The notes under the pieces were generated by a model. The model ran no database searches and was not told the origin of the DNA. It saw only the letters and a list, made by a program, of their open reading frames with translations. Position numbers and translations under genes: made by a program. A stretch of DNA of 61,397 bases from Hymenobacter terrestris (GTDB lineage: Bacteria; Bacteroidota; Bacteroidia; Cytophagales; Hymenobacteraceae), in NCBI RefSeq assembly GCF_013377905.1, contig NZ_JABKAV010000019.1:1-61397 (forward strand), in the 5' to 3' direction. The number at the start of each line of letters is the position of its first letter. Positions within the stretch are counted from its first letter, which is position 1. Shown piece by piece: positions 1 through 8,428 of the stretch.

Positions 1-1054
1 GGCGCTCGAAGGGCTCGGGCCGCAGCAGGCCGCGGGCCCCCACGCATCGCTCGGCCAGCGGCAACACCCGCAGGCAAATATCCTCGATGGCCGAGCGTAC
101 GAGGTTGGCGTGGGCTACCACAGTTTCAGCGTCGGGGCCAGGGCGGGCGGCCAGCTCGGCGGCGGCGTGCAGCCAGTGCTGGCCGCTAGCCACCAGAATG
201 CTCAGCTGACCCAGACGCTGGCGCTGGTAGGGGTCGTCGGTTCGACCAAGGGCACGCAGAAAGCGGCGGGTTTCGTCGAATATGGCTTCGGCCCCGCCCA
301 GCTGCACGGCGGCAAACCGGATGGCTCCACCGCTGAACCAAGGCTGCTGGTAATAGTCGCCGGGCGCACCCAGCAGCTGCTCAGGGACCACTTCCAAGCC
401 CGTAAAATCGACCCGGAAGCTGGCCGAAGCCCGCATGCCCAGCGGCCGCCAGAACCGGGCGTCGTATTCGGGTGCCTGGGTGTCGGCGGGGAGTACCAGC
501 ATCTGCCAGCCGCCGTCGGGCAGGGCGGCCGTAAGCAGCGGGCGGGTGAGGTGGCCGGCACCCGAGCCGAAAGTTTTGCTGCCGCTGAGCCGGTACCGGC
601 CATCGGACAGCGGCTCCAGCTTCACGCCGTCGTGCGCCTCGGTGTTCCAGACGCCAAACAGGTGGCCCGCCCGGGCATCTGCGGCCCAATTCTGCACCTG
701 CGCCGGCCGGCCGAAACGCTTTATGAGCTGCAAGGCGTTGGCGTGGCCCTCATATACCCGGCCCACCGCCAGGTTGCCCCGCCCAATGTGGCGCAGGGTG
801 CTGAGCAGCTCGTAGGTATGGGCAGGTTCGTTGAGGCCGCTGCCACCAAGTGCCTCGGGCAGCGGGGCAGCCAGCAGCCCGGCCTCGCGGAGCCAGTTGA
901 ATTCCTTGGTCGGGAAGCCGCCCTCAACGTCGGAGTGGGCGGCCTGGGCGAAGAGGCGCGGGGTGAGGGCTGCCGCCCCGGCAGCGGCCAGCGCTGGAGT
1001 AGCCGCGGGTAAAGTAGCGGCAGAAGTAGCAGGTGGATTAATCAGTTCAGGCAT
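1..1054 (-). CDS. Acyl-CoA dehydrogenase family protein, C-terminus beyond window
   Basis: From an ATG at 1054 the minus strand stays open for 351 codons to the window edge, so the 3' end of the gene is missing. Near residues 55-74 it has the acyl-CoA dehydrogenase N-terminal pattern (LREAGLLAAPLPEALGGSG). At 156-167 it has LSGSKTFGSGAG, the beta-domain segment that packs on FAD. A helical C-terminal domain with conserved Arg and Glu follows. Such enzymes oxidise acyl-CoA thioesters with FAD in the cytosol; the substrate cannot be told. The first ~30 residues are Ala/Pro/Thr-rich. It is divergent from purH. The open frames on the opposite strand here have no recognisable protein features and are taken as shadows. 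Confidence 0.85.
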   Translation of the reverse strand, partial: MPELINPPATSAATLPAATPALAAAGAAALTPRLFAQAAHSDVEGGFPTKEFNWLREAGLLAAPLPEALGGSGLNEPAHTYELLSTLRHIGRGNLAVGRVYEGHANALQLIKRFGRPAQVQNWAADARAGHLFGVWNTEAHDGVKLEPLSDGRYRLSGSKTFGSGAGHLTRPLLTAALPDGGWQMLVLPADTQAPEYDARFWRPLGMRASASFRVDFTGLEVVPEQLLGAPGDYYQQPWFSGGAIRFAAVQLGGAEAIFDETRRFLRALGRTDDPYQRQRLGQLSILVASGQHWLHAAAELAARPGPDAETVVAHANLVRSAIEDICLRVLPLAERCVGARGLLRPEPFER

Positions 1055-1242
1055 AAAAAACAGGGCCGGATGACAACTGTATCCTCTACGCACAGCAGCC
1101 CGCTTCGGCTGCCACGGTTGAGCTACGGAACTCGCCCGGTTGCCACCGCGCCGTGTGCTGCCCGAGTTGACTTTGTAGTAGTGCGGGCGCTGTGGCCGGG
1201 CCGGCTTAACAATTCGGTAACAGCCGGCCGCGCGCCGGTGCC

Positions 1243-1250
1243 TACCTTCG
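1243..1250 (+). promoter_or_regulatory. Putative purH promoter, -7 element TACCTTCG
   Basis: TACCTTCG fits the Bacteroidota -7 consensus TAnnTTTG with the C variant seen elsewhere in this window. It lies 37 bases before the purH ATG. No clear TTG at -33 is visible. Confidence 0.5.
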
Positions 1251-1287
1251 CGGAGCATTTCACAAACTCTTTCAGCCCCCTTCCGCC

Positions 1288-2820
1288 ATGTCGCAGCCCA
1301 TTCGTTCCGCCCTGATTTCGGTGTATTACAAAGACCGTCTCGGCCCGCTCGTGGAGTTGCTGAGCCAGCACGGCGTAACGATCTACTCGACCGGTGGCAC
1401 CCAGCAGTTTATCGAGGAGCAGGGCGCGGCGGTAACGGCCGTGGAAACTCTGACCGGCTTTCCGGCCGTGTTTGGCGGCCGCGTGAAAACGCTGCACCCC
1501 ACCGTGTTCGGTGGCATTCTGCACCGCCGCCACGAGGCCTCCGACCTGGCCGAAGCTGCCCAGCACGGCATCCCGCCCATCGATCTGGTGGTGGTGGACC
1601 TATACCCGTTCGAGGAAACTGTGGCTTCGGGCGCCGCTGAGGCCGATGTGATTGAGAAGATTGACATCGGCGGCATCTCGCTGCTGCGGGCGGCGGCCAA
1701 AAACTACCGCGACGTGCTCGTGGTCAGCAGCCGCGACCAGTACGCGCAGGTAACCGAGCTGCTGGCCCAAAAGAACTGCGCCACCGACCTGGAGGACCGC
1801 AAGCAGTACGCCGCCGCTGCCTTTGCCACCACCGCCCACTACGACACCGAAATCGGCCGCTATTTCATGGGAAGCAAAAACCCGGCTTCCACCGAAAAAC
1901 CGGACAGCGCAACCGCAACACCTCTGCGCTACGGCGAAAACCCCCACCAGGCGGGCACGTTCCACGGCGACCTGAGCGCGTTGTTCGACCAGCTCCACGG
2001 CAAGCAGCTCAGCTACAACAACCTTGTGGATGTGGACGCGGCCGTGCTGCTCATGCGCGAATTCGAGGCGGCCGGCCCAGCCGCCTGCGCCATTCTCAAG
2101 CACACCAACGCCTGCGGCGTGGCCCAGGCCGATACGCTGCACCAGGCCTACCTCAACGCCCTGAGCTGCGACCCGGTGTCGGCTTTCGGCGGCGTAATTA
2201 TCATGAACAAGCCAGTGGATGCGGCAACGGCCGAGGAGCTGAACAAGCTGTTTTTCGAGGTGCTGATTGCGCCCGAGTTCGAGGCCGAGTCGCTGCCGCT
2301 GCTGCAGAGCAAGAAAAACCGGATTCTGCTACGCCAGAAGCCCGTGCAGTTTCCGGTAAAGCAGGTGAAAACCTTGCTCAACGGCACTATTGAGCAGGAC
2401 TTCGACCAGGCCATGGAAGGCGCGGCTGAATTCAAAACCGTAACTGAATCGGCCCCGACTTCCGACGAAATGGCGGCCCTGGAATTCGCCCTCAAAATCT
2501 GCAAGCACACCAAGAGCAACACCATTGTGCTGGCGCGCGCCGGCCAGCTGCTGGCCTCGGGCGTAGGCCAGACCTCGCGGGTGGATGCCCTGCGCCAGGC
2601 CATCGAGAAGGCCGGCTCGTTTGGGTTTGACCTGAACGGGGCGGTTATGGCTTCCGACGCCTTCTTCCCCTTCCCCGACTGCGTGGAAATTGCCGGCGCG
2701 GCTGGCATCCGGGCCGTGGTGCAGCCCGGCGGCTCCATCAAAGACCAGGATAGCATTGCCGCCTGCAACCAGTTGGACATGGCCATGGTGCTGACGGGCG
2801 TGCGCCACTTCAAGCACTAA
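1288..2820 (+). CDS. purH: Bifunctional AICAR transformylase / IMP cyclohydrolase PurH
   Basis: This 510-residue protein catalyses the last two steps of purine synthesis: formylation of AICAR with 10-formyl-THF, then ring closure to IMP. The N-terminal MGS-like cyclohydrolase domain (about 1-150) carries STGGT near 34-38 and GRVKTLHP near 64-71. The transformylase domain carries RYGENPHQ at 214-221 and the catalytic Lys-His pair in KHTNACG at 271-277. Length and both domains are normal for the family. The gene precedes mreB, an arrangement common in Bacteroidota. A single short lipoprotein gene on the other strand lies between them. Confidence 0.97.
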   Translation: MSQPIRSALISVYYKDRLGPLVELLSQHGVTIYSTGGTQQFIEEQGAAVTAVETLTGFPAVFGGRVKTLHPTVFGGILHRRHEASDLAEAAQHGIPPIDLVVVDLYPFEETVASGAAEADVIEKIDIGGISLLRAAAKNYRDVLVVSSRDQYAQVTELLAQKNCATDLEDRKQYAAAAFATTAHYDTEIGRYFMGSKNPASTEKPDSATATPLRYGENPHQAGTFHGDLSALFDQLHGKQLSYNNLVDVDAAVLLMREFEAAGPAACAILKHTNACGVAQADTLHQAYLNALSCDPVSAFGGVIIMNKPVDAATAEELNKLFFEVLIAPEFEAESLPLLQSKKNRILLRQKPVQFPVKQVKTLLNGTIEQDFDQAMEGAAEFKTVTESAPTSDEMAALEFALKICKHTKSNTIVLARAGQLLASGVGQTSRVDALRQAIEKAGSFGFDLNGAVMASDAFFPFPDCVEIAGAAGIRAVVQPGGSIKDQDSIAACNQLDMAMVLTGVRHFKH

Positions 2821-2834
2821 TTATCTGCCCGAGG

Positions 2835-2904
2835 CTTAAAACTTCGCCCCGGACTATGCTTGTCGAAGTGATGCGACAAACATGGCCCGGGGCGAAGTTT
2901 TAAG
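2835..2904. terminator. Long nested inverted repeat between converging genes
   Basis: Perfect 18-base arms at 2835-2852 and 2887-2904 (CTTAAAACTTCGCCCCGG and its complement) enclose a second hairpin, TTGTCG at 2860-2865 with CGACAA at 2874-2879. It lies between the 3' ends of purH and the convergent lipoprotein gene, so a bidirectional terminator is likely. Only a short T-run follows. Confidence 0.7.
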
Positions 2905-2924
2905 GCTACAAGCACCTTACTGCT

Positions 2925-3245
2925 TTATTGCACAATGGTAACGGGCTTGCTTGTGCTGGCCGACTTACCGTCGCCCTTAGCCGTGAGCTTAATTGTGAAG
3001 TTGCCGGCAACATTGTACTTGTGCTTGGCCTTAATGCCAGTGTCGCTGGCTCCATCGCCCCATTCCCAAACAAAACTGTCTGCATCGGAGGCACAGCCGG
3101 CGTTTACCTCTACCTCGTCGTTGACTTTAGAGCTAGGAATCCCTTTCTCAATGGTGAAGCAGGCGTCGGGCTTTTTGCTGCAACTCGTCAGCCATAAGCC
3201 GCTTATGAGAAGGGCCGCACTCAGCCGGGTAAAGGAGGTGTTCAT
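2925..3245 (-). CDS. Small PKD-domain lipoprotein
   Basis: This 106-residue exported protein has an N-terminal hydrophobic signal and a lipobox ending LTSC (Cys 22), so it should be lipidated in the envelope. The remainder is one PKD-like beta-sandwich: VWEWGDGASDTG and HKYNVAGNFTIKLTA match the FxWdFGDG...Y..pG.YtV pattern of the family. PKD domains mediate protein or carbohydrate contact at the surface; no catalytic residues are seen. It is a lone gene, convergent with purH and divergent from mreB. The specific role is unknown. Confidence 0.8.
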   Translation of the reverse strand: MNTSFTRLSAALLISGLWLTSCSKKPDACFTIEKGIPSSKVNDEVEVNAGCASDADSFVWEWGDGASDTGIKAKHKYNVAGNFTIKLTAKGDGKSASTSKPVTIVQ

Positions 3246-3424
3246 GAAAAAGTTATATTAGTGGCAGGTGGGTGCAAGATATATGATTCGCAGTTAGCAG
3301 AACCAGTGTTAAAGAATTCTGCACACAGTGCGTACTGCCGCCCCGACCGTTGGGCAACATGCGCCAAGAGGCAATAGCGCGGGCCCGGACAACGGTACCA
3401 TTATGGGCCCACTTAAATCTTCCG

Positions 3425-3432
3425 TACTTTTG
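3425..3432 (+). promoter_or_regulatory. Putative mreB promoter, -7 element TACTTTTG
   Basis: TACTTTTG is an exact TAnnTTTG match 53 bases before the MreB ATG at 3486. A TTG at 3441 would extend the frame but falls almost at the expected transcription start, which argues for the downstream ATG. Confidence 0.65.
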
Positions 3433-3485
3433 CCCCACTTTTGACGGGCGCAAGCGCCCCGTTCTCATTTACTTGCCGTAACGCA

Positions 3486-4511
3486 ATGGGTTTCTTCAAT
3501 TTCTTTACCAGCGACATTGCCATCGACCTGGGCACGGCCAACACGCTCATCATTCACAACGATGTTATCGTGGTGGACGAGCCGAGCATCATCGCCAAAG
3601 ACCGCACGACCAATAAGGTAATTGCCGTGGGCCGGCAGGCGCAGCAGATGCACGAAAAGACCCACGACAACATCAAAACTATCCGGCCCCTGAAAGACGG
3701 CGTAATTGCCGACTTCCACGCCGCCGAGGAGATGATCAAGGGGCTTATCAAGATGATTGATACCCGCAACCGCCTGTTTCAGCCCTCGCACCGCATGGTT
3801 ATCTGCATCCCGTCGGGCATTACCGAAGTGGAAAAGCGGGCCGTACGTGACTCGGCTGAGCACGCCGGCGCCAAGGAGGTCTGGATGATTCAGGAGCCCA
3901 TGGCCGCCGCCATCGGTATCGGTATTGATGTGGAGCAGCCCATCGGCTCGATGATTATCGACATCGGGGGCGGCAGCACCGAAATTGCGGTTATTGCCCT
4001 TTCGGGTATCGTCTGCGACCAGAGCATCAAAACGGCCGGCGACGTATTCAACCAGGATATTCTCGACTACATGCGCCGCCAGCACAACCTGCTGATTGGC
4101 GAGCGGAGCGCCGAGCGCATCAAAATTGAGGTAGGCGCGGCCCTCACGGAGCTGGACGTTACGCCGCCCGATTATGAGGTGCGCGGCCGCGACCTGATGA
4201 CGGGCATCCCGAAAGTTATCAAGGTAACGTCTTCGGAAATCGCCATTGCCCTCGATAAGTCGGTGGCTAAAATTGAGGAAGCCGTGCTCAAGGCCCTCGA
4301 GATCAGCCCGCCCGAGCTGTCGGCCGACATCTACGAAAACGGCATTCACCTGACCGGCGGTGGTGCCCTGCTGCGCGGCCTCGACAAGCGCCTAGCCGCG
4401 AAAACCAAGCTGGCCATTCATATTGCCGAAGACCCGCTGCGCGCCGTAGTGCGCGGTACCGGCAAGGCCATCAAGGACATTCAGGCTTTCCGGGGCGTGC
4501 TTCTTACTTAG
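3486..4511 (+). CDS. mreB: Rod shape-determining actin homologue MreB
   Basis: This 341-residue MreB forms membrane-bound filaments that direct lateral wall synthesis. Visible actin-fold motifs are phosphate-1 DIAIDLGTANT near residues 9-19, phosphate-2 IIDIGGGSTE near 158-167 and the adenosine motif HLTGGGALLRG near 290-300. The N-terminal MGFFNFF is the usual amphipathic membrane-binding stretch. It supports the ATG at 3486 over an upstream TTG at 3441, which would add 15 atypical residues. First gene of the mreBCD-mrdA-rodA cluster. Confidence 0.97.
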   Translation: MGFFNFFTSDIAIDLGTANTLIIHNDVIVVDEPSIIAKDRTTNKVIAVGRQAQQMHEKTHDNIKTIRPLKDGVIADFHAAEEMIKGLIKMIDTRNRLFQPSHRMVICIPSGITEVEKRAVRDSAEHAGAKEVWMIQEPMAAAIGIGIDVEQPIGSMIIDIGGGSTEIAVIALSGIVCDQSIKTAGDVFNQDILDYMRRQHNLLIGERSAERIKIEVGAALTELDVTPPDYEVRGRDLMTGIPKVIKVTSSEIAIALDKSVAKIEEAVLKALEISPPELSADIYENGIHLTGGGALLRGLDKRLAAKTKLAIHIAEDPLRAVVRGTGKAIKDIQAFRGVLLT

Positions 4512-4529
4512 AAGCTAGGAGCTAGAATT

Positions 4530-4632
4530 GAACGTCATTCAGCGCGAAGCGAAGAATCTTGCGTGGCACCGTTGCACTACCTTTGTCCAACGTCAGCCCG
4601 CAAGATTATTCGCTTCGCTCTGAATGACGTTC
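4530..4632. repeat. Family 1 intergenic palindrome, copy 1
   Basis: Arms 4530-4563 and 4599-4632 are inverted copies (GAACGTCATTCAG...AATCTTGCG) with a few mismatches. They lie between mreB and mreC. The loop contains TACCTTTG at 4578-4585, an exact -7 element match that could drive mreC. The copy sits inside a second, looser inverted repeat of GAAGCTAG/CTAGCTTC words (4511-4525 and 4674-4709). Confidence 0.85.
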
Positions 4633-4711
4633 TTTTTTCAGGCAGTTAAACCTTCCGTTACCACGGCCTGTCCGCTTCTAGCTACCAGCTTCTACCTACC
4701 AGCTTCTCCGA

Positions 4712-5635
4712 ATGAATAACCTGTTCGCCTTTCTGTTTCGCTACCGGGCTTTCCTGGTATTTGCGGTGCTGGAAGTGCTGAGCCTGTTTTTATTAGTGCG
4801 CAATAGCACGTACCAGCGGGCCGCGTTTTTCAACTCGGCCAATACCTACGTGGGGCAGGTGCTGGGCTGGCGCAACCAAGTGCAGGATTATTTCCGGCTG
4901 GCCGATGTGAACCAAGAGCTGATGCGCGAAAACGCCCGGCTCCGCCAGCAGTTCTATCCGCCCGACCTGGGCGGCCGCACCGCCGATTCGCTGCCCGTTC
5001 GCCAGGACAGCACCACCCAGGCCCGGCTGGCCATTCTGGGCCGCCCCGATTCGCTGCTGCTGGGCTTGCGCCCCCTGGCCACCCGCGACCCCGATTACCC
5101 GCTGATTCCGGCCCGGGTAGTGAGCAGCACCCAGCGCCTCGTAGATAATTACCTCACCCTGAATGTAGGCCGCGCCGATGGCGTGCGCGACGGCATGGGC
5201 GTAGTGTCGGCCGAAGGTATTGTGGGCCGGGTGAAGGTATTTTCGGAACATTACGCCACCATTGCATCGGTGCTGCACTCGCAGAGCCGCACCTCGGCCC
5301 GCATCCAGCGCGACGGCACCATTGGCACGGTGCGCTGGCTCGGCGACGACCCCACCCACGTGCTACTCGACAACATTCCGCGCCAGAACAAGCTGGTGCG
5401 CGGCGACACAGTAGTGACCTCGGGCTATAACGCGGTATATCCGGAGGGCGTGCTGGTGGGCACCGTCGACTCGTTTGTGAAGGAGCCGGACAAGAACTTC
5501 TGGACGGTGCGGGTGCGGCTGGCCACCGATTTTTCGCGCCTCACCTACGTGTACCTGGTGACCAGCCGACCTCAGGCCGAGCGCGACACGCTGGAGCTAC
5601 GCGCCGGCATCAAACCCGAAACCAAGCGTCCATGA
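4712..5635 (+). CDS. mreC: Rod shape-determining protein MreC
   Basis: This 307-residue periplasmic scaffold links MreB and MreD to the elongasome synthases. It has one N-terminal membrane helix (about residues 13-30) and then a coiled coil around 50-80 (DVNQELMRENARLRQQF). The tandem beta-barrel MreC domain follows from about 120 to 290, with NVGRADGVRDGMGVVS near its start as in most homologues. It overlaps mreD by four bases (ATGA), suggesting translational coupling. Confidence 0.95.
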   Translation: MNNLFAFLFRYRAFLVFAVLEVLSLFLLVRNSTYQRAAFFNSANTYVGQVLGWRNQVQDYFRLADVNQELMRENARLRQQFYPPDLGGRTADSLPVRQDSTTQARLAILGRPDSLLLGLRPLATRDPDYPLIPARVVSSTQRLVDNYLTLNVGRADGVRDGMGVVSAEGIVGRVKVFSEHYATIASVLHSQSRTSARIQRDGTIGTVRWLGDDPTHVLLDNIPRQNKLVRGDTVVTSGYNAVYPEGVLVGTVDSFVKEPDKNFWTVRVRLATDFSRLTYVYLVTSRPQAERDTLELRAGIKPETKRP

Positions 5636-6168
5636 GCGGAGGAATTTTCAGCGTTCTGTGGCAGGCGGTGCGGGGCGTGTTCTACCTGGCCCTGTACGTG
5701 CTGCTGATTAGCGGCACCGATTTCGTGCTCTTCAATCTGGCCTGGTGCTTCATTTACCTGGGTTTTCTGCTGTTTCTGCCGCTGGCCACGCCGCTGGTGG
5801 TGCAGCTGGTACTGGGTTTTGTGGTGGGTTTCTCGCTCGATATGGTGTTTGACACCGGTGGGGTGCACGCCGCCGCCGCCGTGCTGCTCATGTACCTGCG
5901 GCCCTGGGTGCTGCGCCTGCTCACCCCCCGCGACGGCTACGATACCCAGGATTCGGTGAACATCCACCAGATGGGCTGGCAGTGGATGGTGGTGTACCTG
6001 GTGCTACTCACGGCCATTCACCACGCGGCTTTCTTCCTGCTGGAGCTGGGCTCGTTTCGGTTTGTGGGCCTTACGCTGGCCAAAATCGTGCTCAGCACGC
6101 TCTACACGGGCCTGGCGCTGCTCATCATCCAGTTGGTGTTCTTCCCCACCAAGCGCCGCAAGCGGTAG
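5632..6168 (+). CDS. mreD: Rod shape-determining membrane protein MreD
   Basis: This 178-residue polytopic protein has five or so hydrophobic helices. It is identified mainly by position: it starts within the mreC stop codon and precedes PBP2 and RodA. MreD sequences diverge strongly, but the size, topology and GFSLDMVFDTGGVHAAA segment near 66-82 fit the family. It is an inner-membrane partner of MreC in the elongasome. Confidence 0.9.
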   Translation: MSGGIFSVLWQAVRGVFYLALYVLLISGTDFVLFNLAWCFIYLGFLLFLPLATPLVVQLVLGFVVGFSLDMVFDTGGVHAAAAVLLMYLRPWVLRLLTPRDGYDTQDSVNIHQMGWQWMVVYLVLLTAIHHAAFFLLELGSFRFVGLTLAKIVLSTLYTGLALLIIQLVFFPTKRRKR

Positions 6169-6222
6169 GGAAAAGGTAGGCTGCGTGGGGTTGATGGAGG
6201 GAAAGAAAGAAGTGAGAACGGT

Positions 6223-6329
6223 GTCATGCTGAGCGAAGGCGAAGCATCTCTACCGCAGTGCTAATACTGACGACTGCACAACGAAGCGGTAGAGATGCTT
6301 CGGCTACGTTGCACTCTGCTCAGCATGAC
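6223..6329. repeat. Family 1 intergenic palindrome, copy 2
   Basis: Outer arms GTCATGCTGAGC and its complement bracket inner arms CGAAGCATCTCTACCGC / GCGGTAGAGATGCTTCG. It lies between mreD and mrdA, upstream of the mrdA promoter. Confidence 0.85.
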
Positions 6330-6403
6330 GTTCCTTTTTCCCGTCTTCCCGCGCGTCAACTCTCCATCTCACCTTGCCCGCACCTTTTCCCAACGGTCGG
6401 GGT

Positions 6404-6411
6404 TACCTTTG
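6404..6411 (+). promoter_or_regulatory. Putative mrdA promoter, -7 element TACCTTTG
   Basis: Exact TAnnTTTG match 53 bases before the TTG start of mrdA. It suggests that PBP2 and RodA can be transcribed apart from mreBCD. Confidence 0.6.
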
Positions 6412-6464
6412 TCTTCTGACCGCCTGCTCGGGGCGGAAACCCTTTCCTTTCAGATTCTTCTGCC

Positions 6465-8309
6465 TTGCAATACCTCGAAGGCCGCAAATACGTCGTCCAG
6501 GCAATTTTCCTGGCCGTCGCGCTGGTTTTTGCGACGCGCCTGTTCTACATCCAGGTTCTGGACAGCAGCTACAAGCTGGCCGCCGACCGCAACACGCTCC
6601 AGCGCATTGTGCAGCCCCCCTACCGGGGCCTGATATACGACCGTAAGGGCCAGATTCTGGTCCAGAACACGCCCGTGTACGACCTGATGGTGGTGCCGCG
6701 CGAAGTGAAGCAGCTCGACACGCTGCGTTTCAGCCAGCTGCTGCAGCTGCCGCTGGAAGAGGTGCGCGAAGGCCTGCAGCAGGCCCGTAAGTTCAGCCGC
6801 GTAAAGGCCTCGCCGCTGGTGCAGAACCTGAATACCCAGGAGCTGGCCGCTATCCAGGATAACCTGATCGACTTTCCCGGCTTCAGCGTGAAAGCGCGTA
6901 TGGCCCGCTCGTACAACACCCACACCATGGCCCACGCCCTGGGCTACGTGGGCTCGATTACGCCCAAACTACTCGAACGGCCCCAATATGCCAAGTACCA
7001 GCCGGGCGAGTTTTTGGGTATTACGGGCCTGGAGTCATTCTACGAAAAGCAGCTGATGGGCCGGCGCGGCGTGCAGTACCGCATGGTAAACGTGCGCGGC
7101 ATCGAAAAAGGGGCCTTCCGGGGCGGTGAGTACGACACGCTGTCGGTGGCCGGCCAGGACCTGCACCTGAGCCTCGACTCGGAGCTGCAGGGCTATGCCG
7201 AAAAGCTGATGGCCGGCAAGCGCGGCTCGGTGGTGGCCCTCGACCCCAAAACCGGCGAAATCCTGGCCTTTGTGTCGGCCCCAATGTTCGACCCCGAAAT
7301 GCTGTCGGGCAAGGGCATGGGCAACCGCTATATGGAGCTGCTCAACAACCCCGAGCAACCACTGTTCAACCGCCCCCTGATGGCCACCTATCCGCCGGGC
7401 TCCACCTTCAAGCTGGTGAATGAGCTGGTGGCGCTGCAGGCGGGCGTGGTGACGCCCAATACACCATTTGCGTGCAATTTTAAGCTGGTGCGCTGCACCC
7501 ACCGCCACGAGTACCCCAGCAACGTGGGCATTGCTATCAAGCAGAGTTGCAACCCGTATTTCTACCAGGTAATGCGCGCTACCGTGCTGCGCGGCCGCTC
7601 CAGCAACCGCTTCGAGGATGCCCGCTTGGGCCTGGGTGAGTGGCGGCGGCAGGTGATGAAATTCGGGCTGGGCGAGAAGCTGGGCGTGGATATGGGCAAC
7701 GAGAAAAGAGGCCTGGTTCCGTCGCCGGAGTTTTACGACAAGCGCAACGGCTACCACCGCTGGACGTACCGCACGGTATACTCGCTGAGCATCGGGCAGG
7801 GTGAAATTGGCATTACGGGCCTGCAGATGGCCAACGTGATGGCCACTATTGCCAACCGCGGCTGGTACTACACGCCCCATTTTGTGCGCGGCATCGGCAG
7901 TGGCGGCCCGCTGCCCGAGTACCAGGTGAAGCACACGGTAGGCGTGGACGCGCAGCACTTCGAGGCCATCGTGCCAGGCATGATGAGCGTGGTGGATGGC
8001 AACGGCGGTACCGGCAACAACGCCAGCCTGGCCGACGTGGGTATTTCGGTGGCCGGCAAAACCGGCACCGTGCAAAACCCCCACGGCGACGACCATGCCA
8101 CCTTCGCCGCCTTCGCCCCGGCCCAGGACCCCCAGATTGCCATCGTTGTGTTCATCGAAAACGCCGGTTTCGGCGGCAGCTCGGCCGCCCCGCTGGCCGC
8201 ACTGGTTATTGAAAAACACCTGCGCGGCAAAATAGCCCCCTGGCGCCATCGTTGGGAAGAGTGGCTGCCCGGCCCCGCCGACCGCTTCATCAAGCGCCGA
8301 AAATACTGA
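6465..8309 (+). CDS. mrdA: Penicillin-binding protein 2 (elongasome transpeptidase)
   Basis: This 614-residue class B PBP cross-links new peptidoglycan during elongation. A short cytoplasmic tail and one membrane helix (about 9-29) are followed by the PBP dimerisation domain. The transpeptidase domain carries all three motifs: STFK at 313-316 (nucleophile Ser313), SCN at 361-363 and KTG at 532-534. The start is TTG at 6465; no ATG gives a complete membrane anchor. RodA, its glycosyltransferase partner, follows after a spacer with a short palindrome. Confidence 0.96.
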   Translation: MQYLEGRKYVVQAIFLAVALVFATRLFYIQVLDSSYKLAADRNTLQRIVQPPYRGLIYDRKGQILVQNTPVYDLMVVPREVKQLDTLRFSQLLQLPLEEVREGLQQARKFSRVKASPLVQNLNTQELAAIQDNLIDFPGFSVKARMARSYNTHTMAHALGYVGSITPKLLERPQYAKYQPGEFLGITGLESFYEKQLMGRRGVQYRMVNVRGIEKGAFRGGEYDTLSVAGQDLHLSLDSELQGYAEKLMAGKRGSVVALDPKTGEILAFVSAPMFDPEMLSGKGMGNRYMELLNNPEQPLFNRPLMATYPPGSTFKLVNELVALQAGVVTPNTPFACNFKLVRCTHRHEYPSNVGIAIKQSCNPYFYQVMRATVLRGRSSNRFEDARLGLGEWRRQVMKFGLGEKLGVDMGNEKRGLVPSPEFYDKRNGYHRWTYRTVYSLSIGQGEIGITGLQMANVMATIANRGWYYTPHFVRGIGSGGPLPEYQVKHTVGVDAQHFEAIVPGMMSVVDGNGGTGNNASLADVGISVAGKTGTVQNPHGDDHATFAAFAPAQDPQIAIVVFIENAGFGGSSAAPLAALVIEKHLRGKIAPWRHRWEEWLPGPADRFIKRRKY

Positions 8310-8333
8310 TAGAGTTGTCCAGAGAGTTACTCA

Positions 8334-8368
8334 GAACGTCATGCTTCGGAAGGCCCAGCATGATGTTC
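8334..8368. repeat. Family 1 palindrome, short copy
   Basis: GAACGTCATGCT at 8334-8345 pairs with AGCATGATGTTC at 8357-8368. Only the outer ends of family 1 remain. It sits between mrdA and rodA, 26 bases after the mrdA stop, and could form a weak intra-operon hairpin. Confidence 0.7.
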
Positions 8369-8428
8369 CTCTGACGTTGGAAACTGCTCTATCAAACCAG
8401 GAAACAATTTTTAATTCTCAATCAGTAA

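Noticed and set aside
110..1012. Open frame of 300 codons on the plus strand
   Set aside because: It lies opposite a clear acyl-CoA dehydrogenase and its translation is low-complexity Gly/Ala/Arg without family motifs, as expected of the antisense of a GC-rich gene.
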